A program made the position numbers and the translations under genes. A DNA stretch of 64,000 nt from Bowmanella pacifica (lineage in GTDB: Bacteria > Pseudomonadota > Gammaproteobacteria > Enterobacterales > Alteromonadaceae): contig NZ_BMLS01000008.1 in assembly GCF_014645355.1 (NCBI RefSeq), positions 62,001 through 126,000 of the forward strand. The letters run 5' to 3'. Every line of letters starts with the position of its first letter. Position 1 is the stretch's first letter. This document shows, piece by piece, positions 33,335 to 43,443 of the stretch. The notes under the pieces were generated by a model. It saw only the letters and a list, made by a program, of their open reading frames with translations. It had not been told where the DNA came from and did not search any database.

Positions 33335-34890
33335 TTCACCGAAGGGGCGATAGCTTGCTTGGCGCTATGACGCCTGGGTAACCACAAGGCCAATAGCAAT
33401 CCCAGGGTAGCCAATAGCCAAGCCCACAAATCACCAAACTTGCCATAAGGTGTTTGACCACTGTAGCGCGGTACATCGCTGACCAATACGCCTTGCTGAA
33501 ACTGGGGAAGTTCGTCGAGCAGTTGTCCTTGGCTACCAATCACAGCCGTGATGCCATTATTGGTGGCCCGTAGCACGGGGATGCCGAATTCTCTGGCGCG
33601 CACCTGAGCAATTTCAAGATGCTGATGTGGACCATGGGAGTGACCAAACCAGGCATCATTACTCACCGTCAGAATGTAATCTGTATGCTGATGGAGGTTG
33701 GCGCGAATCTGATTGGGGAAGGCAATTTCAAAACAAATGGCCGGTGCCAGATGTAATCCATTGGCCTGTAGATTAGGTTGCTGAAAGTCACCGCGGCTGA
33801 AAGACGACATGGGCAGATCAAACAAGGGAGCGATACCTCGTAACCAATCCTCGAATGGAATAAACTCGCCAATAGGGAGCAGATGGTGTTTGGCATAGCG
33901 ATTAGCATGTGGATAACGATAATGACCCTCTGCCTGGCCGTCTTGACTGCCTAATACAATTAAATTGTTAAAAGCATCTCGGGTTTCAAAGTTGTAATTA
34001 ACAATGCCCGTGACTAAGGCCGTTTGATGACCGGCGGCGGTTTCATCCAGTTCTTGTAAATAGCGCAGTGCCAGAGGCTCTAGCTTAGGAATGGCCGCTT
34101 CCGGCCAGATAATCAGGTCGGCGTCCCAATGGGTATCTGTCAGATGCCGGTAGAGATTCATGGTTGGCAGATCCTGCTCCGGAACCCAGCGCAGAGACTG
34201 TTGGATATTGCCCTGTACCATGGCCAACTTAATTGATTGACCTGTAGCCTTTGTCCATTGCTGCTTGCCCAAAAGGTAACCGCTGATCAGGAGAACAGCG
34301 GTAATCACTACAGCGGATTTGAAATGGCGTTTAGGGAGCAACAAGCCCAGGCTGCACGCCAGGGTGACCAGCAGCACACTGACCCCGGTTTCGCCCACCA
34401 TTGGTAAATAGCCACCAAGGGGCCCATGTAACTGGCTGTAACCCACAGATAACCAGGGAAAACCCGTTAACATCCAGCTTCGGAGCCATTCGCAAAACAG
34501 CCAGATAAATCCAATGGCCAATGGCCAATAAGCGGGCCTGATAAAACGCACCAGCAGCGATGACGCCAGGGCAGGATAGAGCGCCAGATAAGCGCAAAGC
34601 AGTAACATCAGGCCAATGGAGCCTGCCAGGGGCAGGCCACCAAAATCAGCAATACTGACATGCACCCAGCTTATGCCGGCGCCAAACCAACCTAGGCCAA
34701 AGCTCCAGCCACTCACAAATGCATGAGACCGCCCTTTGTTATTCAGCAGCCAGAAAAAGCCAGCTAATAATAACGGAGCGAGGTACCAAGCACCGAATGG
34801 TGCGTAAGAGAAGGTTAAACCTGCCCCCAGTAAAAGACTGATAAGGCAGGTTGGTAGCAGCTGTTTAGCTGCCTTGATCTTCGGCATCAT
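33331..34890 (-). CDS. lnt: Apolipoprotein N-acyltransferase
   Basis: Inner-membrane enzyme that adds the third acyl chain to the N-terminal Cys of lipoproteins, allowing Lol export. The 519 residues have about seven hydrophobic helices (N-terminal 200 residues plus one at about 485-505) around a periplasmic nitrilase domain. The catalytic triad regions are visible: Glu in IIWPEAAIP, the Lys region in the central loop and Cys in APAICFEIAFP. Two adjacent ATGs (34890 and 34887) could start it. Its 5' end overlaps the corC 3' end by about 25 bases, indicating translational coupling at the end of the miaB operon. Confidence 0.95.
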   Translation of the reverse strand: MMPKIKAAKQLLPTCLISLLLGAGLTFSYAPFGAWYLAPLLLAGFFWLLNNKGRSHAFVSGWSFGLGWFGAGISWVHVSIADFGGLPLAGSIGLMLLLCAYLALYPALASSLLVRFIRPAYWPLAIGFIWLFCEWLRSWMLTGFPWLSVGYSQLHGPLGGYLPMVGETGVSVLLVTLACSLGLLLPKRHFKSAVVITAVLLISGYLLGKQQWTKATGQSIKLAMVQGNIQQSLRWVPEQDLPTMNLYRHLTDTHWDADLIIWPEAAIPKLEPLALRYLQELDETAAGHQTALVTGIVNYNFETRDAFNNLIVLGSQDGQAEGHYRYPHANRYAKHHLLPIGEFIPFEDWLRGIAPLFDLPMSSFSRGDFQQPNLQANGLHLAPAICFEIAFPNQIRANLHQHTDYILTVSNDAWFGHSHGPHQHLEIAQVRAREFGIPVLRATNNGITAVIGSQGQLLDELPQFQQGVLVSDVPRYSGQTPYGKFGDLWAWLLATLGLLLALWLPRRHSAKQAIAPSVN

Positions 34891-35743
34891 CCTTTTTCGG
34901 CAGACTCACTTTTAATTGGATCAAACGGCGCTTGTCCGCGTTAGTAACGCGAAATTCAATACCGTCAATCACAACAAATTCATCCCGCATGGGCATATGC
35001 CCAAATGCGCGCAGCACGATACCACCAATAGTGTCGGCTTCTTCTTCATCAAAACCGGTATTGAAATAATCGTTAAAGTCCTCCACAGAGGTCAGGGCTT
35101 TAACGGAAAATGTGCATTTATTCAGAGGGCGGATATCATCCGTTTCATTCTCTTCAACATCATGCTCATCTTCAATTTCACCGACGATCAGTTCAAGAAT
35201 ATCTTCTATCGTCGCCAGACCCGACACACCGCCGTATTCATCCACCACAATGGCCATGTGATAGCGTTCCTGACGGAACTCACGGAGCAGCACATCTACG
35301 CGCTTACTTTCCGGTACGATAATGGCCGGGCGCAGAATGTCTTTGAGTCGGAAATCTTTTTCGGGGTTAAAGCCGTATTCCAGCAGATCTTTAGCCAGCA
35401 GGATCCCCTCGATATGATCTTTGTCTTCGTTGATCACGGGGAAGCGCGAGTGGGCGGACTCCAGTACCACCGGCAGGAATTCTGCGACGGTCTGGTCAAT
35501 GCCGATGGTCACGATTTGGGCTCTGGGGATCATAATGTCCCTGACGCGCATTTCGCTAATTTCCAGCACCCCTTCGATCATGTCGCGGGTGGCGTTGTCT
35601 ATGACTTCACGTTGCTGGGCTTCGTTGATTACTTCAACCAACTGTTCTCTGTTTTGCGGTTCTCCCGACAGGCTCTGGACTATCTTTTCCAGCCAGCCTT
35701 TATTGGAAGAACCGTTGCTAGAGTGGGGACTGTCGTCGCTCAT
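34865..35743 (-). CDS. corC: CorC/YbeX CBS-domain protein
   Basis: A 292-residue cytoplasmic protein of the CorC/HlyC family, the same length as E. coli YbeX. A CBS pair (about 65-190; [12 protein letters not shown] and [21 protein letters not shown]) is followed by the transporter-associated C-terminal domain (about 205-285; [16 protein letters not shown]). It is linked to magnesium/cobalt resistance and ribosome-related functions through its conserved neighbours ybeY and ybeZ. The ATG at 35743 follows GGAG; the upstream TTG at 35752 is less likely. Confidence 0.95.
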   Translation of the reverse strand: MSDDSPHSSNGSSNKGWLEKIVQSLSGEPQNREQLVEVINEAQQREVIDNATRDMIEGVLEISEMRVRDIMIPRAQIVTIGIDQTVAEFLPVVLESAHSRFPVINEDKDHIEGILLAKDLLEYGFNPEKDFRLKDILRPAIIVPESKRVDVLLREFRQERYHMAIVVDEYGGVSGLATIEDILELIVGEIEDEHDVEENETDDIRPLNKCTFSVKALTSVEDFNDYFNTGFDEEEADTIGGIVLRAFGHMPMRDEFVVIDGIEFRVTNADKRRLIQLKVSLPKKDDAEDQGS

Positions 35744-35776
35744 AGGCTCCAATCTTGTATCTCAATGAGGGGGGTA

Positions 35777-36238
35777 TCATTCCCGATCCAAGTAAGGATC
35801 GTCAATGGCTAATTTTGCCAGGATGCGGATTTCTAGGTTTTCCATCTCCTCGGCATCGTTGTCATCTATATGGTCAAAGCCCAGTAAATGCAAGGTGCCG
35901 TGAACACACATATGTGCCCAATGATGCTGCAGTGGTTTATGCTGTTCGGCCGCTTCATGGGCAACCACCGGCGCACAAATCACCAGATCGCCGAGCAAAT
36001 CCAACTCCACCCCAGGTGGTGCTTCAAAGGGAAAGGATAAGACATTGGTCGGGTAATCCTTACCACGATACTGATGATTCAACTCGCGGCTTTCTGTCTC
36101 ATCGACAATACGCACGGTTACCTCCCCTTGGGGAAGTTGTACCTCATCTAATACCGCATCTAACCAGGTTTGAATATCCTGCTGTTGTGGTAGCGCATCA
36201 GCCTCACTGGCTAGCTGCAAGTCCAAATTGACGCTCAT
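35777..36238 (-). CDS. ybeY: Endoribonuclease YbeY (rRNA maturation)
   Basis: A 153-residue zinc-dependent ribonuclease needed for 16S rRNA 3'-end maturation and 70S quality control. The zinc motif H-x3-H-x5-H is intact in [11 protein letters not shown] (about 117-127), and [16 protein letters not shown] is the usual central segment. The start overlaps the phoH stop as ATGA, showing translational coupling. Confidence 0.96.
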   Translation of the reverse strand: MSVNLDLQLASEADALPQQQDIQTWLDAVLDEVQLPQGEVTVRIVDETESRELNHQYRGKDYPTNVLSFPFEAPPGVELDLLGDLVICAPVVAHEAAEQHKPLQHHWAHMCVHGTLHLLGFDHIDDNDAEEMENLEIRILAKLAIDDPYLDRE

Positions 36239-37284
36239 GAATGTGTATCACCGTTGTTGCGTTCGGCTTTACGCTGCTGCTCCTGGGCAAGTTTGATTTC
36301 TTCCTGTTCCCGCTCGTGTTCCTCATAGGCCTGCACGATACGGCTCACCACGGGGTGGCGCACTACATCGGACGCGTCAAAGAAATTAAACGAAATATCA
36401 TTCACGTCCTTGAGTACCTCGATGGCGTGACGCAGACCGCTACGGGCGCCGCGGGGCAGATCCACCTGGGTGATATCGCCGGTAATCACGGCCTTGGAGT
36501 TAAAGCCGATACGGGTCAGGAACATCTTCATCTGTTCCACCGTGGTATTCTGGCTTTCATCCAGAATGATAAAAGAATCATTCAGAGTGCGGCCGCGCAT
36601 GTAGGCCAGTGGCGCAACTTCAATAACATTGCGCTCAAGCAGCTTTTCAACCTTCTCAAAACCAAGCATTTCGAACAGGGCGTCGTACAGCGGGCGTAGA
36701 TAAGGGTCAACTTTCTGTGACAGGTCACCGGGCAAAAAGCCCAGTTTTTCACCGGCTTCCACGGCCGGACGAGTCAACAGAATACGGCGGATTTCCTGAC
36801 GTTCCAGGGCATCCACTGCACTGGCCACGGCCAGATAGGTTTTGCCGGTACCGGCCGGGCCAATGCCAAAACTGATATCGTGATTAACGATATTCTGTAC
36901 ATATTGAGACTGATGGGGATTGCGTGGCTTAATCACGCCACGCTTGGTCTTAATATGTACTTCCTTACCGTATTTACCCGCTTCAGCCTGTTCCAGGCAT
37001 TTTGCTTCCTGAATCGCCAGGTGGACTTTCTCAGCATCCAAGTCAGGGATCTGGCCTTTTACCGGTTGGGTTTCGATATACAACAATTTTAGCAATTCAG
37101 CCGTGGCCATGGTTTGCTGGGCTTTACCCATAACCTTAAACAGATTTTCTCTGTGGCTGATTTCCACACCCAGGCGGCGCTCTATTTGTTTGATATTGTC
37201 ATCAAAGGGACCACAAAGGCTGGAGAGCCGTTTGTGGTCATTAGGTTCCAGTACAAGTTCGTTACTGACCAGTTGATTGGGCAA
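36235..37284 (-). CDS. ybeZ: PhoH-like ATPase (YbeZ)
   Basis: A 349-residue cytoplasmic PhoH-family NTPase that partners YbeY in RNA and ribosome metabolism. A KH-like N-terminal part (about 20-110) precedes the PhoH domain with Walker [14 protein letters not shown] (about 141-153), [16 protein letters not shown] and Walker [12 protein letters not shown]. The C-terminus is highly charged. The apparent start is TTG at 37284 ([11 protein letters not shown]), with GAGAGG a few bases upstream; no in-frame ATG is available near the conserved N-terminus. Lies 14 bases after miaB. Confidence 0.94.
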   Translation of the reverse strand: MPNQLVSNELVLEPNDHKRLSSLCGPFDDNIKQIERRLGVEISHRENLFKVMGKAQQTMATAELLKLLYIETQPVKGQIPDLDAEKVHLAIQEAKCLEQAEAGKYGKEVHIKTKRGVIKPRNPHQSQYVQNIVNHDISFGIGPAGTGKTYLAVASAVDALERQEIRRILLTRPAVEAGEKLGFLPGDLSQKVDPYLRPLYDALFEMLGFEKVEKLLERNVIEVAPLAYMRGRTLNDSFIILDESQNTTVEQMKMFLTRIGFNSKAVITGDITQVDLPRGARSGLRHAIEVLKDVNDISFNFFDASDVVRHPVVSRIVQAYEEHEREQEEIKLAQEQQRKAERNNGDTHS

Positions 37285-37298
37285 AGATCCTCTCCTGC

Positions 37299-38738
37299 TT
37301 ATTGCATGCTGATGGGAATATACTGGCCGACGCCCAGGGTATCGGGCTGATTGGCCTGCTTTTGAATGATGCTTTGTGGCGTGACGCTGACGCGCAGGCC
37401 CATATCGGTTTCGCGACGTACCACTTCACCGCGCAAGGAGTTGGCAAACACATCGACAATCTTCACATCGACAAATTCACCAATCATGTCATCGCTGCCG
37501 ACAAAGTTGACCACCCGGTTATTCTCGGTACGACCACACAACTCACCGGCATCTTTTCTGGATGGGCCTTCCACCAAAATACGCTGTTCGCTGCCCACCA
37601 TTTTGCGGGCGATGTCCATGGCCTGTTGGTTGATACGCTGCTGAAGCAGGTAGAGACGCTGTTTCTTGGTGTCTTCGCTGACATCATCTGGCAAATCGGC
37701 CGCTGGCGTGCCTGGACGGGCACTGTAGATAAAGCTGAAACTAAGGTCATAGCCAATGGCCTGAATCAGATCCATAGTGGCCTGGAAGTCCTCGTCGCTT
37801 TCACCTGGAAAACCAATGATGAAATCTGACGACATACTCAGGTCTGGGCGAATCTTCTTCAGGCGACGAATTTTGGACTTGTATTCGATGGCAGTGTGGC
37901 CACGCTTCATCATGGTCAGAATACGATCTGAACCACTTTGAACCGGCAGGTGTAAATGATCCACCAGTTCCGGAATGTTGGCGTAGGCTTCGATAATGTC
38001 GTCGGTAAATTCCACCGGGTGCGAGGTGGTATAGCGGATACGGTCAATGCCATCAATGGCTGCCACTAAATGCAGCAGTTCAGCGAAAGTACAGATACTG
38101 CCGTCATGATTCACGCCGCGAAAGGCATTTACGTTCTGGCCCAGCAGGTTTACTTCACGTACCCCTTGCTCGGCAAGTTGGGCTATTTCATAGATAACAT
38201 CGTCGGCCGGGCGGCTGACTTCTTCGCCACGGGTATAAGGCACCACACAGAAGCTGCAATATTTAGAGCAGCCTTCCATAATAGATACAAAGGCACTGGG
38301 ACCTTCTGCACGCGGCTCGGGCAGGCGGTCAAACTTCTCGATTTCCGGGAAACTGATATCCACCACCGGCGATTGGGTACCTTTAACCTGATTAATCATT
38401 TCCGGCAGGCGGTGTAGGGTTTGTGGGCCGAATACGATATCCACGTAAGGTGCACGTTCACGAATATGATCGCCTTCCTGCGACGCCACACAGCCACCTA
38501 CACCAATAATCAGCTCTGGGTTTTGCTTCTTTAGGTTTTTCCAACGGCCCAACTGGTGGAAGACCTTTTCCTGAGCCTTTTCACGAATGGAACAGGTGTT
38601 GAGCAGAATAACATCGGCCTCTTCAGGATTTTCAGTGGCCTGATAGCCGTGGGTGGAATCCAGTAGATCTGCCATTTTCTCCGAGTCGTACTCGTTCATC
38701 TGGCAGCCCCAGGTTTTGATGAATAATTTCTTGCTCAT
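37299..38738 (-). CDS. miaB: tRNA-2-methylthio-N6-dimethylallyladenosine synthase
   Basis: A 479-residue radical-SAM methylthiotransferase that converts i6A37 to ms2i6A37 in tRNAs reading UNN codons. Three N-terminal cluster Cys are in [18 protein letters not shown] and [11 protein letters not shown]. The radical SAM motif CxxxCxxC is in [17 protein letters not shown] (about 155). A TRAM domain ends the protein (about 375-440). First gene of miaB-ybeZ-ybeY-corC-lnt. ATG at 38738. Confidence 0.96.
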   Translation of the reverse strand: MSKKLFIKTWGCQMNEYDSEKMADLLDSTHGYQATENPEEADVILLNTCSIREKAQEKVFHQLGRWKNLKKQNPELIIGVGGCVASQEGDHIRERAPYVDIVFGPQTLHRLPEMINQVKGTQSPVVDISFPEIEKFDRLPEPRAEGPSAFVSIMEGCSKYCSFCVVPYTRGEEVSRPADDVIYEIAQLAEQGVREVNLLGQNVNAFRGVNHDGSICTFAELLHLVAAIDGIDRIRYTTSHPVEFTDDIIEAYANIPELVDHLHLPVQSGSDRILTMMKRGHTAIEYKSKIRRLKKIRPDLSMSSDFIIGFPGESDEDFQATMDLIQAIGYDLSFSFIYSARPGTPAADLPDDVSEDTKKQRLYLLQQRINQQAMDIARKMVGSEQRILVEGPSRKDAGELCGRTENNRVVNFVGSDDMIGEFVDVKIVDVFANSLRGEVVRRETDMGLRVSVTPQSIIQKQANQPDTLGVGQYIPISMQ

Positions 38739-38769
38739 ACTGCTTTAAGTAAAACCCTAATAAGTAAAA

Positions 38770-38790
38770 AAGAAAGGCCAAATGCCTTCC
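38770..38790 (-). terminator. Terminator before miaB (end of the DMT gene unit)
   Basis: On the minus strand AAGGC-ATTTG-GCCTT (38774-38788) is followed by TCTTTTTTACTT. The short stem plus U-run would end transcription from the upstream DMT gene before the miaB start. Confidence 0.65.
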
Positions 38791-38810
38791 TTTAAAAATT
38801 TGGTACGTGA

Positions 38811-38885
38811 TTAACCGCGTATTTTACCGCCACTGGCGCTCAGTTGCCAGCTATACCACTGCCATTTGCCATCCTTGCTTACCAT
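38811..38885 (-). CDS. Possible 24-residue Trp-rich small ORF overlapping the DMT gene stop
   Basis: An ATG at 38885 overlaps the last codons of the upstream DMT gene (TATGGTAA) and opens 24 codons reading MVSKDGKWQWYSWQLSASGG and four more residues (KIRG). It has three Trp and ends just before the 38774-38788 terminator. It might be a translationally coupled small protein. Equally, the WQW..WQL.ASGG pattern looks like the tail of a short beta-sheet domain, so it could be a gene remnant. No ribosome binding site other than coupling is visible. Confidence 0.3.
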   Translation of the reverse strand: MVSKDGKWQWYSWQLSASGGKIRG

Positions 38886-39730
38886 AGCCAACGCTGACGA
38901 ATGGTGAGATTGGCTGCCCAGACAATTAGCAAGGTACCGGCCAGCAACCCCGCCGACACAGGCTCCTGCCAAAACCAATAGCCCAGAAAGGCGGCAAAGA
39001 GCACGCTACTGTAGGTGAGTAAGCCGATTCGTACTGGAGAAGCGAGCTGAAAAGCCTTGGTCATCAGTAGCTGACCTATGGCGGCCATCAGCCCCATTAA
39101 CAGCAGCCAGGGCCAGGCCGAGTTCGGCATGGGCTGCCAGTTGGCCAGAAAGGGAAAAAAAGACACTATGGTGGCCAGTCCGGTGAAATAAAACACAATG
39201 CGCCCGGACGGCTCTGAGCCGCTAAGTTTGCGGATAGTGCATTTGGTAAAGGCGACAAAGGTGGCGCAACATAGCGCTAACAGCACAAAGAGATTCCAGC
39301 CACCGGACTCTGGACGAAGAACTAAGGCGCAGCCGATGAACCCCAGACCAATGGCCATCAAGCTCTTTTGACTGATGTGCTCCTTAAGCCAGAAGAATGC
39401 AATAATAGGCACGATAAAGGGGGCCACAAGAAGGGCCATCATGGCTTGGGCTAGGGGAAGATTGGCCAGCACATAGAAGAAACAATACATGCCCAGTAAC
39501 CCGGATGTGGAACGTAACAAATGAAGACCAAAGTGTTGGGTTTTAAGCCCCGAGAGACCGGCTTTAAACAGCCAGGGGAGCAGAAAGAACAGTGCAAACA
39601 GGTTGCGAAAAAATACTAACTGCGACTGGTTCAGGCTGTCACTGAGGTGTTTGACCAGTGCACCTACGCCGGCAAATAAGGCTTCGGCCAGAATCAGGCA
39701 CAGAGCACCGAGCAACATGGGAGAACGCAT
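38879..39730 (-). CDS. DMT superfamily (EamA) transporter
   Basis: A 283-residue inner-membrane protein with ten hydrophobic helices in two EamA repeats. The N-terminal LILAEALFAGVGALVKHLS, the FFRNLFALFFLLPWLF helix and the YVLANLPLAQAMMALLVAPF segment place it in the RhaT/EamA group. Substrate unknown. It has the 24-codon ORF and a terminator downstream. Confidence 0.87.
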   Translation of the reverse strand: MRSPMLLGALCLILAEALFAGVGALVKHLSDSLNQSQLVFFRNLFALFFLLPWLFKAGLSGLKTQHFGLHLLRSTSGLLGMYCFFYVLANLPLAQAMMALLVAPFIVPIIAFFWLKEHISQKSLMAIGLGFIGCALVLRPESGGWNLFVLLALCCATFVAFTKCTIRKLSGSEPSGRIVFYFTGLATIVSFFPFLANWQPMPNSAWPWLLLMGLMAAIGQLLMTKAFQLASPVRIGLLTYSSVLFAAFLGYWFWQEPVSAGLLAGTLLIVWAANLTIRQRWLW

Positions 39731-39826
39731 AGCAGTCCAGAATGGTAAAAACGCGCGCCATTCTAGCAGAGGCGCGCGTGGATGTTACGTGGGGTGCAGA
39801 AAAACCTGGTCGTTAGTTAAATATTG

Positions 39827-41419
39827 TCAGTCGCTTTCTGTATACAGGCTACGTAGCTTCTTCTTGTCTATTTTGCCTGTTGCGGTTAAGGGCAGTGCAT
39901 CTACAAAGCGCACCGCATCCGGCTTCCACCATTTGGCGACTTTGCCGTCAAACCAGTCCAGCAGGGTTTGTTCGTCAACATTTTGTGGATCTTTAACTAC
40001 GACCAGCAGCAGCGGTCTCTCATCCCATTGAGGATGAGGCATGGCAATGACCGCGGCGGTGGTGACTTCCTGATGACGGCTGGCAATTTCTTCCAGCGCC
40101 AACGAGCTTATCCACTCGCCCCCTGATTTGATCAGATCTTTGGCCCGGTCGGTAATATGCATGTAGCCATCGGGATAAAGACGAGCAATATCACCTGTGC
40201 TAAACCAGCCGTCTTCATTAAATGCCTCAGCCCCAGGTTTGCCGATATAGCCACTGACTATCCATGGCCCTCTTATCTGTAGCTCACCACTTTGCTCACC
40301 ATCGTGAGCCAGCGGCTGGCCTTGATCATCGATAATACGCAGTTCGACACCAAATACCGCCTGACCAGGACTGAGACGGTGTTCGTCTGTTCCCGCGCGA
40401 TTGACTGTGCCGATGGGGGAGGTTTCAGTCATACCCCAAGCTGGCCGTACCTCACAGCCAAGCGCTTCCAGACCTGCCCGCAAGCTTTCCGTGCAGGCCG
40501 CGCCACCGACGATAACCCGCAAGTCGTTGTCTACCGGCGTAGATTGATGATTCACCCAAGCCTGCAATACGGTGGGTACACCTGCTGCCAGGGTAACCTG
40601 TTCTTGCGCTATTAGCTTTGCCAGCATAGCGCCGTCCCCCATAAAGCGGCCTGGAAGAACCATCTTGGCACCCACCATGGCACCAGAGTAGGGTAAACCC
40701 CAAGCATTAACATGGAACATCGGCACCACAATCAGTGCACTGTCGGTAGCAGATAAACCGGCAGAATCCGGTAAGGCGATGGCCAGGCTGTGCAATACGG
40801 TGGAGCGATGGCTATACAGCACTCCCTTGGGGTCCCCGGTGGTTCCCGAGGTATAACAGCAGCCACAAGGTGTGTTTTCATCCAATACCGGCCAATCAAA
40901 CTGACGAGCATGCCCACTAAGCAAGCTTTCGTAGTCATACCATTGAATGCCATTACCTAGAGCTGCCCAGGCGGGGTCGAGTTGGCTTGCACCTCCCAGA
41001 ACAATGATGCCTTTTAAGGCGGGGAGCCCACCAAGCAAAGGCGTTATTAAAGGTACAAACATAGGGTCAACAAATAACCATTGAGAGTTTGCATCTTTAA
41101 GGATGTAGGCCAGTTGTTCACTAAATAAACGGGGGTTGACGGTATGGCAGATGGCACCGAGTCCGGGCACGGCAAAGTAGATTTCCAGGTGGCGTTGATC
41201 GTTCCATGCCAGGGTTGACAGACAATCTCCAACCTGAACCCCAAGGCCTTTCAGGGCGTTGGCTAGCTGTGCGACCCTGTCCGTTACATTCTCGTAACTG
41301 GTGTGATGGATTGTTCCGTCAGCGCCGACACTGACGACTTGTTGTCCGGCATGCACACGACGCATATGAAGCAGGATATCACTGACATTCAACGGCTTGT
41401 TGGGGACCAGGTTCAGCAT
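39827..41419 (-). CDS. Acyl-CoA ligase (medium/long-chain fatty acid, AMP-binding)
   Basis: A 530-residue adenylate-forming ligase that activates a fatty or related carboxylic acid to its CoA thioester. ATP motif CYTSGTTGDPKGVLYSHRS (about 180), FHVNAWGLPYSGAM, the A5 motif RPAWGMTETSPIG (about 330), GWFSTGDIARLYPDGYMHITDRAKDLIKSGGEWIS (in two adjoining parts) and the catalytic Lys near the C-terminus in LPLTATGKIDKKKLR are present. The pattern fits the AlkK/medium-to-long-chain branch rather than acetyl-CoA synthetase. No beta-oxidation gene is adjacent. ATG at 41419 with AGGAGA upstream. Confidence 0.9.
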   Translation of the reverse strand: MLNLVPNKPLNVSDILLHMRRVHAGQQVVSVGADGTIHHTSYENVTDRVAQLANALKGLGVQVGDCLSTLAWNDQRHLEIYFAVPGLGAICHTVNPRLFSEQLAYILKDANSQWLFVDPMFVPLITPLLGGLPALKGIIVLGGASQLDPAWAALGNGIQWYDYESLLSGHARQFDWPVLDENTPCGCCYTSGTTGDPKGVLYSHRSTVLHSLAIALPDSAGLSATDSALIVVPMFHVNAWGLPYSGAMVGAKMVLPGRFMGDGAMLAKLIAQEQVTLAAGVPTVLQAWVNHQSTPVDNDLRVIVGGAACTESLRAGLEALGCEVRPAWGMTETSPIGTVNRAGTDEHRLSPGQAVFGVELRIIDDQGQPLAHDGEQSGELQIRGPWIVSGYIGKPGAEAFNEDGWFSTGDIARLYPDGYMHITDRAKDLIKSGGEWISSLALEEIASRHQEVTTAAVIAMPHPQWDERPLLLVVVKDPQNVDEQTLLDWFDGKVAKWWKPDAVRFVDALPLTATGKIDKKKLRSLYTESD

Positions 41420-41600
41420 AGGGTTCTCCTTTTTATACTTCTTTTATTTTTTATTTGAACTGGCTTATTGCGCGCAGCATCGAGGATGCGCTGATATCCA
41501 TAGTAACGGGTTATGGTTGGAAATCTACTCTGGTCCGAATACAGCAGGTGTCTGTTTTTCCAGGCAAGACTGTGAATAGATCCTTTGCTGAGGGGAAGTG

Positions 41601-41646
41601 AAAAAAAAGAATGCCGCTAAGTTGTGTTCAAACAACGTCAGCGGCA
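41601..41646 (-). terminator. Terminator after the small exported protein gene
   Basis: On the minus strand TGCCGCT (41646-41640) pairs with AGCGGCA (41618-41612), with a second short paired segment (GTTGT / ACAAC) inside, followed by TTCTTTTTTTT. It is a strong rho-independent terminator. Confidence 0.88.
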
Positions 41647-41661
41647 GGGGGGAGATATGCG

Positions 41662-41952
41662 TTAAAGCTGTTCGGGCATGACTTTGGGTTGTGTCGTCTT
41701 ACCCGCCTGAGGGGGATTGGCTGCGATTAACTGATCAGCCATGGCGCCAAGCACCTGGCTTTGAATATCGTCTTCTAGCTCGTTTGCAATATCCTGTTTA
41801 ACCACCTGATATTGGTACTCCATATAGCTCAGGGTTTTGTTCAACTTGTAGGTGAACACATAACGAAGGGTATCGTTATCCTGATTTAAGGCGGCGTGGC
41901 TGCTGAGACTGACAAGCAAGCCGAAAGTGGCAACTAAGGCTGAAGGTTTCAT
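41662..41952 (-). CDS. Small exported protein, unknown function
   Basis: A 96-residue protein with a Sec signal peptide (MKPSALVATFGLLVSLSSHA, cleavage after Ala20). The mature part is polar and helical (YKLNKTLSYMEYQYQVVKQDIANELEDDIQSQVLGAMADQ in overlapping heptad-like spacing) and ends in a Pro/Gln-rich tail. No Cys and no recognised domain. The ATG at 41952 has GGAGA upstream; an in-frame start at 41973 would precede it. Monocistronic with its own terminator. Confidence 0.65.
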   Translation of the reverse strand: MKPSALVATFGLLVSLSSHAALNQDNDTLRYVFTYKLNKTLSYMEYQYQVVKQDIANELEDDIQSQVLGAMADQLIAANPPQAGKTTQPKVMPEQL

Positions 41953-42157
41953 GATTGTCTCCGGTAGTAGCATAGGCGCTTGTTATATATGTAGCTGTAG
42001 GTGGCCAAAAAGTTGTACTGAGGATGTAATAAAATTTGTCTATTGGCGCATTTTGCCTTGAGTTGTTACAAGTCAAAGAAAAACCGCAGATGGTCGACGA
42101 AATCGGTGTCTTTGTCGTGCTATGCTTGCCGGCAAATGGAGTCAGGTGTCTGAGCGC

Positions 42158-43318
42158 ATGCAGAAATTCGATATAGTGGTAGTCGGCGGTAATATGGTGG
42201 GTGCATCTGCCGCATTGGGACTTGCTCATCAGGGGTATCGGGTGGCAGTGATAGAGCCAGCCATGCCAACCCCATTCGACGCTATGCAGCCACCAGATGT
42301 CAGAGTATCCGCTATTAGTTTGGCATCTGAGCAACTGCTTGAAGCACTCGGAGCCTGGTCGTTTATTAAAGAGATGCGGCATTGTTGTTATCGGCGTTTA
42401 TCGGTTTGGGAAGAGCAGGGGCGTACCGATTTCTCCAGTGATGAACTGGACTGTGAGCACTTGGGACACATCATTGAAAACCGCATCGTGCAGTTGGGAC
42501 TGCATCAAGCGCTGGCGGCGTATCCGGTAAGCTGGTTTAGTGCTGGAATAAAAGGACTCCAGCAAACCCATGAGATGGCGGTGGCTGAACTTGATGATGG
42601 CACCAGGCTGCAGGCTGAATTAATCATCGGCGCAGATGGTGCCGCTTCACGGGTTCGGCAATTATCGGGTATTGCTACCCATGGTTGGCAGTATGCACAG
42701 CAAGCCTTGGCTATCTCGATAAAAACCGAGCAGGCGCAGCAAGATATTACCTGGCAGCGTTTTAGACCCAGCGGCCCACTGGCCTTTTTACCTTTGTATC
42801 AAGGTTATGCTTCGTTGGTCTGGTATAACAGTGCTGCTGAGATACAGCGATTAAAAGCCCTGAGCTTTGAGGCGCTAAAGTACGAGGTGCAGGCCGTATT
42901 CCCTGAGGAGTTAATCAATTTTGATATTCTGGAAACTGCCAGCTTCCCGCTGACCCGGATGCACGCTAATAACTATGTTCATCAGCGCGTGGTGTTACTG
43001 GGAGACGCGGCCCATACCATTAATCCGTTGGCGGGGCAGGGCGTTAACTTGGGTTTTAAAGACGTTGCATGCTTGTTGGAGCTGTTAGCGGAACATACCT
43101 GGCTTGCAGATAAACATCAGTTGGATACAAAGTTACAACAGTATCAGCGCAAACGATACAAAGACAATCTGCTAATGATGTCCACCATGGATATGTTGTA
43201 TGCCGCCTTCAGCAACAATATTGCGCCATTGAAGGCCTTACGCAATCTGGGCTTGGGGTTAGCGCAGCGAGCGGGACCGGTAAAAAGACAGGTGACTCGT
43301 TACGCGATGGGGCTGTGA
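42158..43318 (+). CDS. ubiF: UbiH/UbiF-family FAD-dependent hydroxylase
   Basis: A 386-residue flavoprotein monooxygenase of the ubiquinone-biosynthesis hydroxylase family. FAD motifs: GxGxxG-like VVVGGNMVGASAALGLA (about 6-22), the DG motif IIGADGAASRVRQ (about 160) and GDAAHTINPLAGQGVNLGFKDV (about 280). The N-terminal PPDVRVSAISLASEQLLEALGAW fits UbiF/VisC members. UbiF would hydroxylate the C6 position of the ring. Assignment among UbiF, UbiH, UbiI and VisC cannot be settled by eye. The ATG at 42158 gives the family N-terminus; one at 42122 would add 12 residues. Confidence 0.82.
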   Translation: MQKFDIVVVGGNMVGASAALGLAHQGYRVAVIEPAMPTPFDAMQPPDVRVSAISLASEQLLEALGAWSFIKEMRHCCYRRLSVWEEQGRTDFSSDELDCEHLGHIIENRIVQLGLHQALAAYPVSWFSAGIKGLQQTHEMAVAELDDGTRLQAELIIGADGAASRVRQLSGIATHGWQYAQQALAISIKTEQAQQDITWQRFRPSGPLAFLPLYQGYASLVWYNSAAEIQRLKALSFEALKYEVQAVFPEELINFDILETASFPLTRMHANNYVHQRVVLLGDAAHTINPLAGQGVNLGFKDVACLLELLAEHTWLADKHQLDTKLQQYQRKRYKDNLLMMSTMDMLYAAFSNNIAPLKALRNLGLGLAQRAGPVKRQVTRYAMGL

Positions 43319-43443
43319 CTGACCTGCTATTTTAGCTTTACTCTGTTGCAATTCAGTGGTTTAAAGAGTTCAAAATCTCACAACTGGCGTTATTGTCAGG
43401 GATATTCCTGTCCTGCTCGCAATTTGATGGAACACAAATCGAT

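Noticed and set aside
34916-35812. A 298-codon open frame on the plus strand opposite corC
   Set aside because: It is antisense to the well-matched corC gene and gives an improbable His/Phe/Asn-rich translation.
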